From Oegoconia quadripuncta (lineage: Eukaryota > Arthropoda > Insecta > Lepidoptera > Autostichidae), in the NCBI GenBank assembly GCA_949316235.1, contig OX438745.1, forward strand, positions 4,717,001 to 4,781,000: 64,000 nucleotides of DNA. The letters are read 5' to 3'. The position numbers and the translations under genes were made by a program. The notes under the pieces are model-generated. The model made no database searches, was not told the origin of the DNA, and saw nothing but the letters and a program-made list of their open reading frames with translations. Positions 45,301 to 55,182 of the stretch are shown one piece after another. Numbering within the stretch: the first letter of the stretch is position 1; every line of letters starts with the position of its first letter.

Positions 45301-48300
45301 GATAGGTCTCAATACAAAATAAATGGACAAATGAATAATGTCGTTAACGGTTTATTCTGTTACGCTCACAGAAATATGAAACCATGAAAAGGTTTTTCCG
45401 AGATTTTAACTTGAACGTATGATGAACAATCTTTTTATCAAATTATGGTATTTTAGCGAGCTTACAAATCGCCTGATCATTTTTATGCGATGGCGACCCT
45501 TCGATACTAACTCGATCTGATGATCTTCGATTTGTCACATTTATTGAGAATCACACCAAATCTCTCCACATTGACTTTCACCTCACTTTTTCATACAAAG
45601 CCAAACTGTATCAAGTTTCCGCGTAAATACTACAAATCGTCTAAATACGTATTGCTATTCTGCTATTTATTGGGTCTTTACCTATGAAATTGGAGTTTTT
45701 TTTCTTCGTTAATCATATGTATCAATTCCTGCGATTTTCAAAGCTATATCCTTTGTTTTTTATTTGGAAAATGGAATATTATTTCAAGGTTTCACATGAA
45801 ATATTTTTTAATTACTGTGCTAAATCACATAATAAAAAAAATTTGAACAGAGCTCTTTTCGTGTGCGGGAAGCAATAAATCACAAAAATACTGAGAGATA
45901 CACTAGACTTGTATTATATTAATACATTTTTTTTAATACTGTTTTAATATACAACAGATTCTCAAGTGTCTACTTAAGGTAATCTCAATCTTGAGAACGG
46001 TTTATTAATACAGGCCTATGCGACTTTAGATGGGCTAATATGAAGCCCAAGGTGGAAGTGTACTGACCAGGAAACCGCATGTTATTTTAATTAAAGAATA
46101 ATTAATTTTCTAACTTAATAAACTTATGGCTTTAAGTCAGGGTGGGGGGTGTGGCAGGCATATGGATGGGATCACCCCCAGTCACATGTGCATTTCGAAA
46201 TGTGAATTGCAAGGGCATTGTTTTAAGCATTAAACTTTTGAAACATACATTCATACATTTTTATACTAAAAGAAAACGGAACATAACTTTCATATTTGTA
46301 ACTAGCTATGGAAATGGTAACATTAATTATTCAATAGCACTCCACATCAGGCTTTTATGTTTTGCATACTCGTGTTTAGGGTTATTTCACGGACGCGAGC
46401 GAGATGAATTCTATGAAAATTCATTACTTCGAGTGCACTTCCATTGGATGAAACAAACGCTAAGGGTAATGTAATTAATGTAAAATGAAATTTGGACGTT
46501 GAACCAACAAATGTAATTAAATTTTATAGAGGAATCAGCAGACAGTAGCAATGAACGAGTTCCCTGGTGCGGCATTCCTTTAAACAATGCAACTTTCAGT
46601 TCACTATTATGTTGATACACTGTTATATAAAATGTTAGGCACTTTGTTACACTAAAGCTGACAGCATAAAATTTTCTTGAATTTTTTTTGCACGACGATT
46701 TCGTACTTGACCTCAATCACACCTGATGTTAAGTGAAGATGAGCTCGAAGGTGGAATCGTACTGACCCGGAAACCCCAACACATTTGGGGGACTGGCTAT
46801 CTTATCTCTGAAACCGGAAAACAACAATGCAATTAACATTGCTGCTTGGCGGCAGATATAAATAAGGTGGTGGTAGCTAGCCAGGCGGACATTTAAAAGG
46901 CCCTACCACCAACCAAACCGAGTAATTAAACATGTACCCCGCTGGGAATCGAACCCGCGGCCTCCGAATCGTAAACCTGTGTTGTTTACATTGAGCCACG
47001 GAGGCGGTTAAACGTGTACCCTGTGTACCTACAAAATACAATATTACCTACCTTTAATATAGTGATAATTGGATGTAATTTGGGATTAGGTCGTGACGTT
47101 ATGTATTTATACACGTATTTGCTTATATTTGTAAAAGTTCATTAAAATCGGTAAATTAATTTCAAAGTATACGAGTGCGTAAGTACACGAGTATGTGCTT
47201 ACTCTGTATTCGACTCGTTGCTTGTTTAACTTCCAAAGATTTAATTAATATTGTTAACTCCTGTTTACTTACTTGACTGTTAAGTTAGTTGTATACTTGT
47301 GTTAATACAATGTCGTCCAAATCAACAACCAATGTAAATATGGACCGATGCGGGCCAGAGCTTAATTTAAGTCTAATTTCAAATGTTTGTAAACTGTTTG
47401 TCCTGTCCGTTTAACTTTAAGTTAACAGCCAACAGTCTAGACTAGATAAGTGGTTATGTATTTTTTTTTTATTTTAAATAAACGAAACCATTGTAACGAA
47501 TTTAATTAGATTAGTTTGTTACTTGGATTAAACTCAAACGAATAAAAGGGAATAAATTAATTTGATCCAAGAATAACAGTAGAGTACAGATTTTTATTTT
47601 TATATGAGAGGGCGGCAAACGAGCATGCGGTTCACCAGAAGGAAAGCAATCACCGCCGCCCATGGACACCCGCAACATCAAAAGGGTCACAGATGCGTTG
47701 CCGGCCTTTGAGGAAGGTGTAGGCTCGTTTCTTGAAGGTTCCAATGTCGTACTCGTTCGGGAATACCGTTGCAGGAAGTCCGTTCCACAGGGTGGTCGTA
47801 CGTGGTAGGAAGTTTCTTGAGAAACGTACAGTGGTAGACTTCCACTCATCCAGGTGATGTGGATGGAGTTTTAATTTTCGTCGAGAAGTATATCGGTTAA
47901 ATTGAGCAGCGGGTATTAGCTCGAACAGTTCTTCAGAACACTCCCATGAAATATGCGATAGAGGATGCAGAGGGATGCGACGTCTCTTCGCAACGCCAGG
48001 GGATCCAGATATGGAGAGCAGAAAATAATTTAATCTAAAATCATAAATCATATAAATTGTAATTGTCCCAAATGGAGTGGTGAGATATATCCCAAACATT
48101 AGCGTTTGGGTAATCCAAAGTTTAACGCTTGAAGCATCATGCACGGTTCACCTATCGAATTATAAAGAACTGCACACACACAGGTGAGCTTATCGCCATT
48201 AAAACATGTAATATAGATGTTTATCGGTGGAATGTCCCATAGTCGCGTTTGCGACACCCATTTTGCAATTTCTTTACATTAAAGCCGAAATAATTCATAG

Positions 48301-51300
48301 CCATGTTTGATGAATATCCGTGGCTCAATGTAAACAACATGGGGTTTACGAATCGGAGGTCGCGGGTTCGTTCCCCAGCGGGGCAAATGTTTAATACTCC
48401 GTTTGGTTAGTGGTTATAATTTTAAATGTCCGCTTGGCTAGCTACCACCATCTTATCAAAGTCTTCGCCAAACAGCAATGTTAATAGCATAGTTGTGTTT
48501 GGTTGTCACACATAAGATAGCCAGTCTCCCAAATAAGTTGGGGTTTCCGGGTCAGTACGCTTCCACCTTCGGCCTCATCTTCACTTAACATCAGGTGTGG
48601 TTAATTCCATGCTATCCCGTTTTGCGTAAAAAAAATATCTGTTAAGCCGTTTCGAATATATTTAGCTTTTAAATAGTTTTTTGGTGTATATTGATGATAC
48701 CATAATCTTTTAAGGATTTTCTGAATTTCCATTTTTTTTTATATATTTAAGATTAATTTCCGGGAAAGTGTCTTAGCCATATTTAATAGAAAACGGTTAA
48801 GTCGTTTCGATGGCTTTTAACACGGTACGCTTTATTGTTTAAATAAGGAAGGTACATTTAAATATCTTATACAAATTAGTTGGCCTTATCGCTAACAGCG
48901 ATCTCTTCCACGCGAACCTTGAATCACGGAATTCAATGCGAGTAATTAAGTGGGTTAGCACAAATAATTTCCTAATTGTTAAGTACATCTGAAAGTTCTG
49001 CATATTGAATTCAAAAAGTGTTATCTAATAGGTATGCAAAACATTAATAAGTACTATATGTGATGAGAAACAATCTGCCTATATCTTAATGTTATAATAA
49101 TTTTTTTTCCATCGAGAGTTTATTTTAACGACCTGTTTGGTGTAGTGGTTAGCAACTCTGACCACTATACGAAAAGGTTACGGATTCGAATCCCGCTAGG
49201 GGCATATGTTTGTTTGATGAATACGGACATGTGTACCCGAGTTATGGATGTTTTCATTTATAATAAGTATTTATTTACAAAAAAAATGTATTTATGTGGT
49301 ATATCAACCATCTGGTATCCACAACACAAGCCTATAGTTGCTTACTGTGGAACTAGATGGCGCTGTGTGTATGTCTAAAGATATTATTATTATTATTAAT
49401 TTACCATTACATACATAATGTCACGCCTGTTTCCCGTAGGTGACACACCTCTTTTGCTTCATTCACTTCTACTTTTTCTTTTCTTGCTCCTCCTTTCTTC
49501 TTAATTTTCAATTAATACTTCTAATTGTTGTTTTAGGTTATGTAGCAGCTGTGGTTTGCACGCAACGTCTCGCAGACCTGGCTCTTGACCCTACAGCAAT
49601 AGAACAGAGTGCTCATCTCCAAGATGTCCCCATGTTCCAACTCCAGTGCGCTATGGAGGAGAACTGTCTTAGCAAGTCTGCTTACGAGGTAAAATCTTAT
49701 GTACAGGGCTGAGAGGGAGAGTATAGTAAAGGGAGATTGTAAAGGGTGAACATTTTAATTTTTAGCTCATACATTTCTAATTTAGATATGGAAACTACTT
49801 AATCTATTTCAAAGATTATTTCGGGTCCTTATTTTATACAACGGTTAGGAGATTGCTGTGAAAATATTTCAAAGACTCAGACTCATTTTCATTGCATGAT
49901 TTGTTCATATTAGCGAAATTCGTGATTTGATCATATCCCTGTTTTATTATATTCCTTGGACATAATATAGTACATACAAGTATCGTTTGTAAAATTAGAA
50001 AAATTTAATTTTTTACCCTACAAGACATTTTAAATAAGCAGCAATGATTTTCATCCTGAATCTGCCCTCAAACTGCTTGTATTTGCTTTATTAGATTCAG
50101 CGGACAAACCCTAATTGGCAGTTGGAGACACGTCGCCTGCTGCGCTTCACAGCGTCCTCCTTGAATATTGGGAACGAAGAGTTTCGACCTTACTTGCCTA
50201 AGCATTTGTGGCAGTGGCACCTGTGTCATATGTGAGTACATCTTACGAAGCTAAGGTTAAACGATCAAGCATGGAGCTATCTGCATGGTTCACATGGTTA
50301 AGGCAATCTTTGGAAGTGCATTTACCCAGAAGCGCCATAAATTATTGAGGGAACTGATTAGAGTTGATGAAACAGAGGTTATAACGAAAAGGATGTATGT
50401 GACAATAACGTCTTCCTTTTCATGTCTAATAGGTTACAGCTTGACTCCAATCAACCTGTCTGTTACGAACGTACGCAGGTTCGTAGTACTAAGTACAATA
50501 AATAAAGACCTAAGTAACTTAATTTTATATTTCTTAGATCCGATATTTTCACATTTTTCCAAATCAAAAAAGACAGATAGAAAGTTGACGTAGTCCCATC
50601 AAACAAGAATAAAAAAGAAGTAAAAACTAAGGAGTTTACAACATACTCCGGCCCGTTGCAATGTCGGTTAAAGTATGTCATATTGCAATAAAACATGAAA
50701 ACCCAAAAAAGAAGTAAAAACTAAGGAGTTTACAACACTGTCCAAAACTTTCTTACTTGGTGCACCCAGGGGTATTTTTTGGGCGGACCATGGGAAAGGG
50801 ATGATGGTTGCTAAATCTGTCGCCCAGTAACGTTGATAGTATTGTTTTTTCATGTTCTGTTCATCTGGCTTTTTAAGACAAGATAGCCAGTGCCCCAAAT
50901 AAATTCCGCATAACCATCTTCACTTAACGTGATGTGATTGCGGAAAAGCACTAATCCGTAATGTAGAAAAAAAAAAGAATCCTCTTCCTAAGCTGATGTT
51001 TGAAAATTATTACAGGTAGGTACATTGTAGATATCTTATCGTCTCTAAAACATTTTATCTATATAGCATGTTTTCTTACAGGCATTACCACAGCATGGAG
51101 GTGTTTGCGACCTTCGACGTGCTAGATTCCTCTGGAAAAAGGATCGCTGAAGGGCATAAAGCATCTTTCTGTCTAGAAGATAACACCTGTTTACCAGGAG
51201 TTGAGAAGAAGTTCGACTGCAAAAACTATGGGGATCAAGGTACGTAATCTTTGAAAATCCATTGAGATGTTTGTCTGAGTATCTATCTTTAAAGACTATC

Positions 51301-54300
51301 AGAAGGCACAACTGTGTCTCCGCCAAAAAGAGCCAAGACTGTAGTGCCTTTTCTCGAAGCAATTCAGCGTATTTTTGAACCCCTATATCTCCTTATTACT
51401 ATCGTCTAAGAGCGAGCGTCGGTGGCTCAGCGGTTAAGACGCGGTCTCCTAATTTCGGAGGTTAGGGTTCGATTCCCAAGTAGGCCGATGTACCAATGAG
51501 TTTTAAAATTTAATTTAATTACTTATGTGCATTTTTCCGACTACTCTTAAACGGTAAAGGAAAACATCGTGAGGAAACCTGCATGCCTGAGAAATAAAAA
51601 TTCAAAGGCATGTGAAGTCCCCAACGCGCATTGGGACAGCATGGTGGATTATGGCCCAATACTCCATCATATATGAGGGAAGGCCTATATCCCTGCAGTG
51701 GGATGTTTACGGGCTGATGATGATGACTAACGTCTAAAAAGTAGGTAGATATTTGTTAACTATCGCACATTAGTGGGTTACTTAGCACAAGGCTAGTGCG
51801 TTACTTAGCTTTAATCATAAAAAAAAGGATGTGCCTCATGAGCAAATGTCTTTTTTTTTATAATTTTGTTTATTTACTTTATAAACCGCCTCCGTGGCTC
51901 AATGTAAACAACATTGAGTTTACGATTCGGAGGTCGCGGGTTCGATCCCCAGCGGGGTACATGTTTAAGTACTCGATCTAAATCTGCCGCCAAGCAGCAA
52001 TGTTAATAGCATTGTCGTGTTCCGGTTGTCAGAGATAAGATAGCCAGTCCCCCAAATGTGTTGGGGTTTCCGAGTCAGTACGCTTCCATCTTCGACCTCA
52101 TCTTCACTTAACATCAGGTGTGATGTGAAGTACCAACCCGTTATGCATAAAAAAAAAAAAAAAAAATAAAGAAATTTTTGGTCGATTAACTTTATTTCAT
52201 TATTAGCTTAAAATTTTTACCAGACCGCTCAAGGAAGGAGGGTAATGTTTTTCGAGTGTACATATGTAAGTAGGTACATAGATTTCTATGTTTACGGCGG
52301 CTTGATTGATTTCGTTTTGCATGGTGTTGTTAGATTTGTCTTGATCCCTGAAGTGTCATACATTTAACTGTAAAAAATCCTACATGACGCTCACGAAATG
52401 CAAAATATACTGTCGGGTTTCTTGCTTTTTAAACTCATAATTGTTATTGAAATTTATATAGTGAATACACAAAATCGATGTTTTGCCAATTTTGTGACTG
52501 TCTTAGAAGCAAATGTTGAGTTGGGTTAATCTGAGGACTCAAATAGCAACAAAATCAGGCAGAGTAGGGTTCGATTCTATAACGCTTATTGTACAACTTG
52601 GGTCTCAACCTGCGCTACGAGCTTGACTGTCACACCGTAAAGTTCACTGTGATTTAAAACCTCCCGCGCTAACTCAATATCCAGATGCATAATCATTACA
52701 AGTGACTGTGAACCTTACCACATTATAACGGTAACGTTGTTAGTCGTTTGAAGGGTTGCGATGCGAGGCGGACAAGTTTTACAGAATCTACTAACAGTAG
52801 ATGCTGTGTAGAGTACCCTGGACCACTCCAAACATGTCCACAGAGGCGAGTTATCATTCTCTGTATCAGAAACAATGAAGTTATGTTTCAGGCGTCTCTG
52901 TGAATTGTTCAGACGTGTACCAATACAACATTGACTGCCAGTGGGTGGACGTTACAGATGTCGCACCTGGAGATTACACTTTCAAAGTAAGTACCTGCTA
53001 TATGTCAAATTGCATACTTCTAAAGCTAAAACATTTCTTATACGCAATGAGTATAAGTGTTGAGTTTAACCGCCTCCGTGGCTCAATGTAAACAACATTG
53101 GGTTTACGATTCGGAGATCGCGGGTTCGATCCCCAGCGGGGTACATGTTTTAAGTACTCGGTTTGGTTGGTGGTGGTTTTAAATGTCCGCCTAGCTAGCT
53201 ACCATCTTATCTTCAAATCTGCCTCCAAGCTGCAATGTTAAGTAGCCAGTCCCCCAAATGTGTTAGGGTTTCCGGGTTAGTACACTTCCACCTTCGGCCT
53301 TATCTTCACTTAACATCAGATGTGATTGAGGTCAGGTACCAACCCGTTGTGCATAAAAAAATGAGTTTTTTATCGTAAGGAAAAAAATTGGGCATATTAT
53401 ATAAGTGAAATAGAAGTCATTGGCATAGGTAGTTTATTTTTTTTTTCCCAAAAACCATCATAACCCCCCCGGGCGTGTTGGAGATTGATATGCGACTAGC
53501 GAGATTCCTAGGGTTCCTATCATGCGAATTTTAATTGCAACGCATAGTTCCACCATTTTTTTTTTAATTTAATTTAATGATGTAATTATATACAATAGGT
53601 TACAAACGCGATCGTCAAATGCCACAACCTTTTATTATAGTTTATGGTTTTGAAGAAAAAAAAATAAACTTCCTATGCTAATACCTTCTATTTCACTTAC
53701 CTAATATTATGCCCATTTTTTTCCTTACGGTAAAAAAACTCATCCAGTATAGAAATGACACTTCATACTTAGAAAGATGTTAGCTCCATGACTGGTTGGT
53801 AATTCCCTTAGTCCTTTTACAATTCAAAAATCATGTCATAAAACCTGTAATGTCTACGGGCTCCTGTTTCCTTTGGATGGTCCCCTTGAAGCCCGCTGTA
53901 CTTGGATTAAAGCTGCCCAGCCAGTACTTTGGGGTAAGCCAAGGGATACGAATCTAGAGTGGTAAATAAATATTGCGCCAATCCCTCAGACGTCAGTGAA
54001 ACATTGTCATACTATAAAGGTTCCAAGAACTTATCTCTCATCATAGTTCAGCACCAAGTTGGGCATAGTTTGTTATCTGTGGTACCGATTAGCGAATGAT
54101 CACCACGTAATTTCATACGTACTTAGAGTTCATGTCAAGCAGTCAGATATTTATAAAGGTCGACTTGGAAACCCTAACTGTCAAGTAGCAGTAACTGTAC
54201 ATCATCAACATCATATCTTCCACAGGATCTCCACCACTGAACATAGCCCTCGCCCCCTAAATTTCCAAAGTGACTAGTACCTTAGTGCTTAAAAACGAAA

Positions 54301-54806
54301 GTCTCTAATCAATTGTGTTACTAGTGTTGACATATGGAACTGAATCTTGGTCTCTTGCTGTGGCCGTCATAAGAAGGCTAAAAGTCACGCATAGGGAGGA
54401 GCTCGGCTCGGAGGAAGTGAAGTGGTGATTTTGAAATAAATTGAACAATCCGCATTGGGATCGGGTGTTGGTTTATGACTCCTTTTGATTTTTTTTTCTC
54501 GGGGAAATGCTTTACGCTTATTGTGGGACTCCCCTCGCTGACGGGAAGGATACCCACTAAAACCCCGCGGCGACCTTCTTCGGCAGTAGGGAGGACCTGG
54601 GAACTCATAGGCGGCTCCAGCCCCCCCCCCCCCCCCCCGCCTCCCCTCAAACCTGGTGTTGCAAATTTAAAAAATATTTCCAGGTGTCAGTGAACCCACA
54701 CGCAAGAGTGGCAGAACAGCAATATCACAACAATGCGGCACGCTGCACATTGCGTCTATCTGATACCTACGCAGCAGTCCGAAACTGCAGGCTGGAGAGA
54801 CCTTAA
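39221..54806 (+). CDS. Loxl2: Lysyl oxidase-like protein with two SRCR domains (nine coding exons)
   Basis: Copper-dependent amine oxidase of the lysyl oxidase family, which deaminates lysine side chains of secreted proteins to aldehydes that cross-link. Exons: 39221-39398, 40411-40551, 43466-43725, 44332-44554, 49537-49688, 50095-50231, 51082-51239, 52892-52986, 54684-54806. All introns are GT-AG and phases match, giving 1467 nt (488 aa). Residues 1-20 form a signal peptide; SRCR domains span about 48-147 and 179-276, each with six cysteines; the oxidase domain begins near 280. Copper histidines are H363, H365 and H367 in QWHLCHMHYH. K390 ([12 protein letters not shown]) and Y426 are 36 apart, as for the LTQ cofactor pair of human LOXL2. 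Sequons: N91, N149, N249. Two SRCR domains suggest orthology with Drosophila Loxl2 (inference). Start chosen for the signal peptide. UTRs are not defined. Confidence 0.93.
40332..40361. repeat. Perfect 30-bp palindrome in intron 1
   Basis: Left half CGCATGCGTGAGCAA is followed directly by its reverse complement. One mismatch outward, then two more base pairs. It lies 50 bp before exon 2. Confidence 0.92.
40411..40551 (+). CDS. Loxl2: Exon 2: SRCR1 core
   Basis: Residues 60-106. Contains [11 protein letters not shown] and VICRYF, the first two SRCR1 cysteines (C74 and C87). Acceptor TTTTTAG, donor A|GTAAGT. Confidence 0.92.
   Translation, partial: ETCISTTLAVGVPFAMTPGIMQQLMSSVDTSIALVSPLTVRSMEKP
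40918..41121. repeat. Partial tandem duplication in intron 2
   Basis: CGGCATCTTCAAAGATACCC through CATTAAGGTCCAAC occurs at 40918-41003 and again at 41047-41122, separated by a GC-rich CGCCGCCGACGACGG stretch. One frame has PGTCLWCGK, reminiscent of a gag-type zinc knuckle, but its spacing is wrong and I do not call it. Confidence 0.8.
41316..41545 (+). mobile_element. MITE-N, left end altered
   Basis: GATTACGAACAACTGTCC and AAAGTTGTTCGTAATC form the subterminal inverted repeat; the right end CAAATTCACCCTGTATA is intact. Confidence 0.7.
41763..41910 (+). mobile_element. MITE-Q, short copy
   Basis: GGATGAGTTTTTTTACCGTA at the left and TTTACGGTAAAAAATCC at the right are inverted repeats, shared with 53359-53745. 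Confidence 0.6.
41924..42215 (-). mobile_element. SINE-A, near full length
   Basis: TTGGTACTTGACCTCAATC through GGGGATCGAACCCCTGACC to TATTGAGCCACAGAGGCGG. Confidence 0.85.
42488..42740 (+). mobile_element. SINE-B, 3' end cut off
   Basis: Head ACCGTCGGTTGCTCAGCGG with B box GGTTCGATTCCC. It stops at AAAGGCCTATAT, where a minus-strand LINE-K 3' end follows. Confidence 0.8.
42742..42907 (-). mobile_element. LINE-K end joined to LINE-L 3' end
   Basis: 42742-42780 is the LINE-K terminus (TGAGAGGGCGGCAAACGAGC). An ACAAT microsatellite and a LINE-L 3' end (TTTATTGCACAAC, GGCGACCTTATCGC, CTCTCTTCCAGGC) follow on the minus strand. Confidence 0.6.
43466..43725 (+). CDS. Loxl2: Exon 3: SRCR1 end, linker and SRCR2 start
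   Basis: Residues 107-193. Provides the remaining four SRCR1 cysteines (IVCEGDE, ISQC, SDC, VVC), a linker with the NIT sequon and lysines (IIKKKAVKH), and SRCR2 opening [15 protein letters not shown]. Leaves in phase 0. Confidence 0.93.
44332..44554 (+). CDS. Loxl2: Exon 4: most of SRCR2
   Basis: Residues 194-267 plus one base. [29 protein letters not shown] and IVCP supply five of the six SRCR2 cysteines. A second donor lies 9 nt downstream (44564). Confidence 0.93.
44613..44945 (-). pseudogene. RTE-like LINE C-terminus in intron 4
   Basis: Minus-strand frame: [45 protein letters not shown] and [18 protein letters not shown], the C-terminal region of an RTE-type reverse transcriptase. After an indel it ends [10 protein letters not shown] and stops inside the 3' part. 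It lies opposite to the host gene's transcription. Confidence 0.75.
45670..45876 (-). mobile_element. MITE-M, truncated, in intron 4
   Basis: TTGGGTCTTTACCTATGAA at a TA, then TTAATCATATGTATCAATTC, matching the minus strand of 12449-12843 for half its length. Confidence 0.75.
45900..46015. repeat. Repeat family G
   Basis: ATACTGTTTTAATATACAAC and CTTGAGAACGGTTTATTAAT, as at 36080-36210. Confidence 0.5.
46686..47008 (-). mobile_element. SINE-A, full length, intron 4
   Basis: T run, TTCGTACTTGACCTCAATC, GGGAATCGAACCCGCGGCC and TACATTGAGCCACGGAGGCGG. A small SINE-A fragment also lies at 46023-46075. Confidence 0.85.
47598..48145 (-). pseudogene. LINE-K ORF2 C-terminus and 3' end, intron 4
   Basis: A 164-codon minus-strand frame covers [56 protein letters not shown] and [16 protein letters not shown], ending [12 protein letters not shown]. 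These are the C-terminal motifs of a jockey-type LINE ORF2 (family knowledge). The 3' end TGAGAGGGCGGCAAACGAGC then runs to 47598. This is the longest LINE-K copy here; RT and endonuclease domains are missing. Confidence 0.8.
48318..48636 (+). mobile_element. SINE-A, full length, intron 4
   Basis: CCGTGGCTCAATGTAAACAA, GGGTTCGTTCCCCAGC (B box with one change) and an A tail. Confidence 0.85.
48833..48926 (-). mobile_element. LINE-L 3' end
   Basis: ACGCTTTATTGTTTAAATAAG, TTGGCCTTATCGC and CGATCTCTTCCACGCG on the minus strand. Confidence 0.5.
49128..49400 (+). mobile_element. SINE-C, full length, intron 4
   Basis: tRNA-like head TGGTGTAGTGGTTAGCAACT with B box GATTCGAATCCCG, then GTACCCGAGTTATGGATG and GGAACTAGATGGCGCTGTG, ending in ATT repeats. 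It stops 140 bp before exon 5. Confidence 0.85.
49537..49688 (+). CDS. Loxl2: Exon 5: SRCR2 end and oxidase domain start
   Basis: Residues 268-318. Begins GYVAAVVC, then LADLALD and [15 protein letters not shown], the conserved N-terminal block of lysyl oxidase catalytic domains. Confidence 0.95.
50095..50231 (+). CDS. Loxl2: Exon 6: oxidase domain, copper site start
   Basis: Residues 319-363 plus two bases. [11 protein letters not shown] and FRPYLPK lead to QWHLCH. An alternative AG six bases later would drop Ile-Gln. The longer form keeps the residue pattern between NCLSKSAYE and RTNPNW and is preferred. Confidence 0.93.
50611..50743. repeat. Direct repeats of about 33 bp in intron 6
   Basis: AAAAAAGAAGTAAAAACTAA followed by GGAGTTTACAACA starts at 50611 and again at 50705. 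Confidence 0.85.
50876..50976 (+). mobile_element. SINE-A 3' fragment, intron 6
   Basis: AAGACAAGATAGCCAGTGCC, ATCTTCACTTAACGTGATG and a long A tail; diverged. Confidence 0.6.
51082..51239 (+). CDS. Loxl2: Exon 7: copper site and LTQ lysine
   Basis: Residues 364-416. [16 protein letters not shown] completes the copper-binding histidines; [13 protein letters not shown] carries the LTQ lysine (K390). Confidence 0.95.
51412..51731 (+). mobile_element. SINE-B, full length, intron 7
   Basis: CGTCGGTGGCTCAGCGGTTA, B box GGTTCGATTCCC, AGGCCTATATCCCTGCAG and terminal CTGATGATGATGA. Confidence 0.9.
51888..52160 (+). mobile_element. SINE-A with internal deletion, intron 7
   Basis: CCGCCTCCGTGGCTCAATG to AAGTACTCG, then a jump to ATCTAAATCTGCCGCC and on to an A tail of about 17 bases. 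The missing piece is the GGTTGGTGG...CACCATCTT segment. Confidence 0.85.
52892..52986 (+). CDS. Loxl2: Exon 8: LTQ tyrosine
   Basis: Residues 417-448. [20 protein letters not shown] contains the LTQ tyrosine (Y426, the first Y), and APGDYTFK follows. A SINE-A begins 83 bp after the donor. Confidence 0.95.
53069..53357 (+). mobile_element. SINE-A, intron 8
   Basis: CCGCCTCCGTGGCTCAATG head, B box GGTTCGATCCCC, small internal losses, 3' end ACCCGTTGTGCATA with A tail, abutting MITE-Q. Confidence 0.85.
53359..53745 (+). mobile_element. MITE-Q with ~90-bp terminal inverted repeats, intron 8
   Basis: GAGTTTTTTATCGTAAGG through AAGTGAAATAGAAG at the left is repeated in reverse at the right (CTTCTATTTCACTTACC through CCTTACGGTAAAAAAACTC). 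No coding capacity. The short relative is at 41763. Confidence 0.7.
54400..54683. other. GC-rich patch with an 18-C run before exon 9
   Basis: Sequence from about 54400 to 54660 is less AT-rich than the rest of the introns and is open on the minus strand for 90 codons. The protein reads [14 protein letters not shown] and is not recognised, though it may be retroelement-derived. 54621-54638 is a pure C run 45 bp before the exon 9 acceptor. Confidence 0.45.
54684..54806 (+). CDS. Loxl2: Exon 9: C-terminus and stop
   Basis: Residues 449-488. [21 protein letters not shown] aligns with the VNP...NN...C block of the family; the protein ends RNCRLERP and TAA. The acceptor is TTTCCAG after an A/T-rich tract. 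Confidence 0.92.
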   Translation: MSVNPHARVAEQQYHNNAARCTLRLSDTYAAVRNCRLERP

Positions 54807-54892
54807 AGATCTTTTTGAGTCATGGAAATTTTGTATTTAATATTTTTTTTATATTTCTAAGTGCAGTTTTTTAATGATAACAATACAATACT

Positions 54893-55165
54893 TGACGACC
54901 TGTTTCGTTGAGTGGTTAGAAACTCTGACAGCTTTACCAAGAGGTCGCGGGTTAGAATCCCGCTAGGGACATATGTTTGTATTGAATACAGACATGTGTT
55001 CCCGAGTTATGGATGTTTTCCATTTACATATATATTTATTAAAAAAAATGTATTTGTGTAGTTTATCAACCATCTGGTATCCATAACACAAGCCTAGATG
55101 CTTACTGTGGACCTAGATGGCGCTGTGTGTATGTGCAAAAATGTTTTACTTTATTTTTTTATTAT
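54893..55165 (+). mobile_element. SINE-C, full length, 3' of the lysyl oxidase gene
   Basis: GACCTGTTTCGTTGAGTGG head, B box GGTTAGAATCCCG (one change), and the end CTAGATGGCGCTGTGTGTATG. It begins 87 bp after the stop codon. Confidence 0.8.
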
Positions 55166-55182
55166 ATTATTTTTAAATTATA

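Noticed and set aside
51420..51490. tRNA-like heads with A and B boxes in many places.
   Set aside because: They are attached to conserved SINE bodies and tails, and no cloverleaf with a plausible acceptor stem and anticodon loop was found.
54475..54693. Proline-rich plus-strand frame overlapping exon 9.
   Set aside because: The prolines come from the C18 run, and exon 9 is supported in a different frame by phase and family match.
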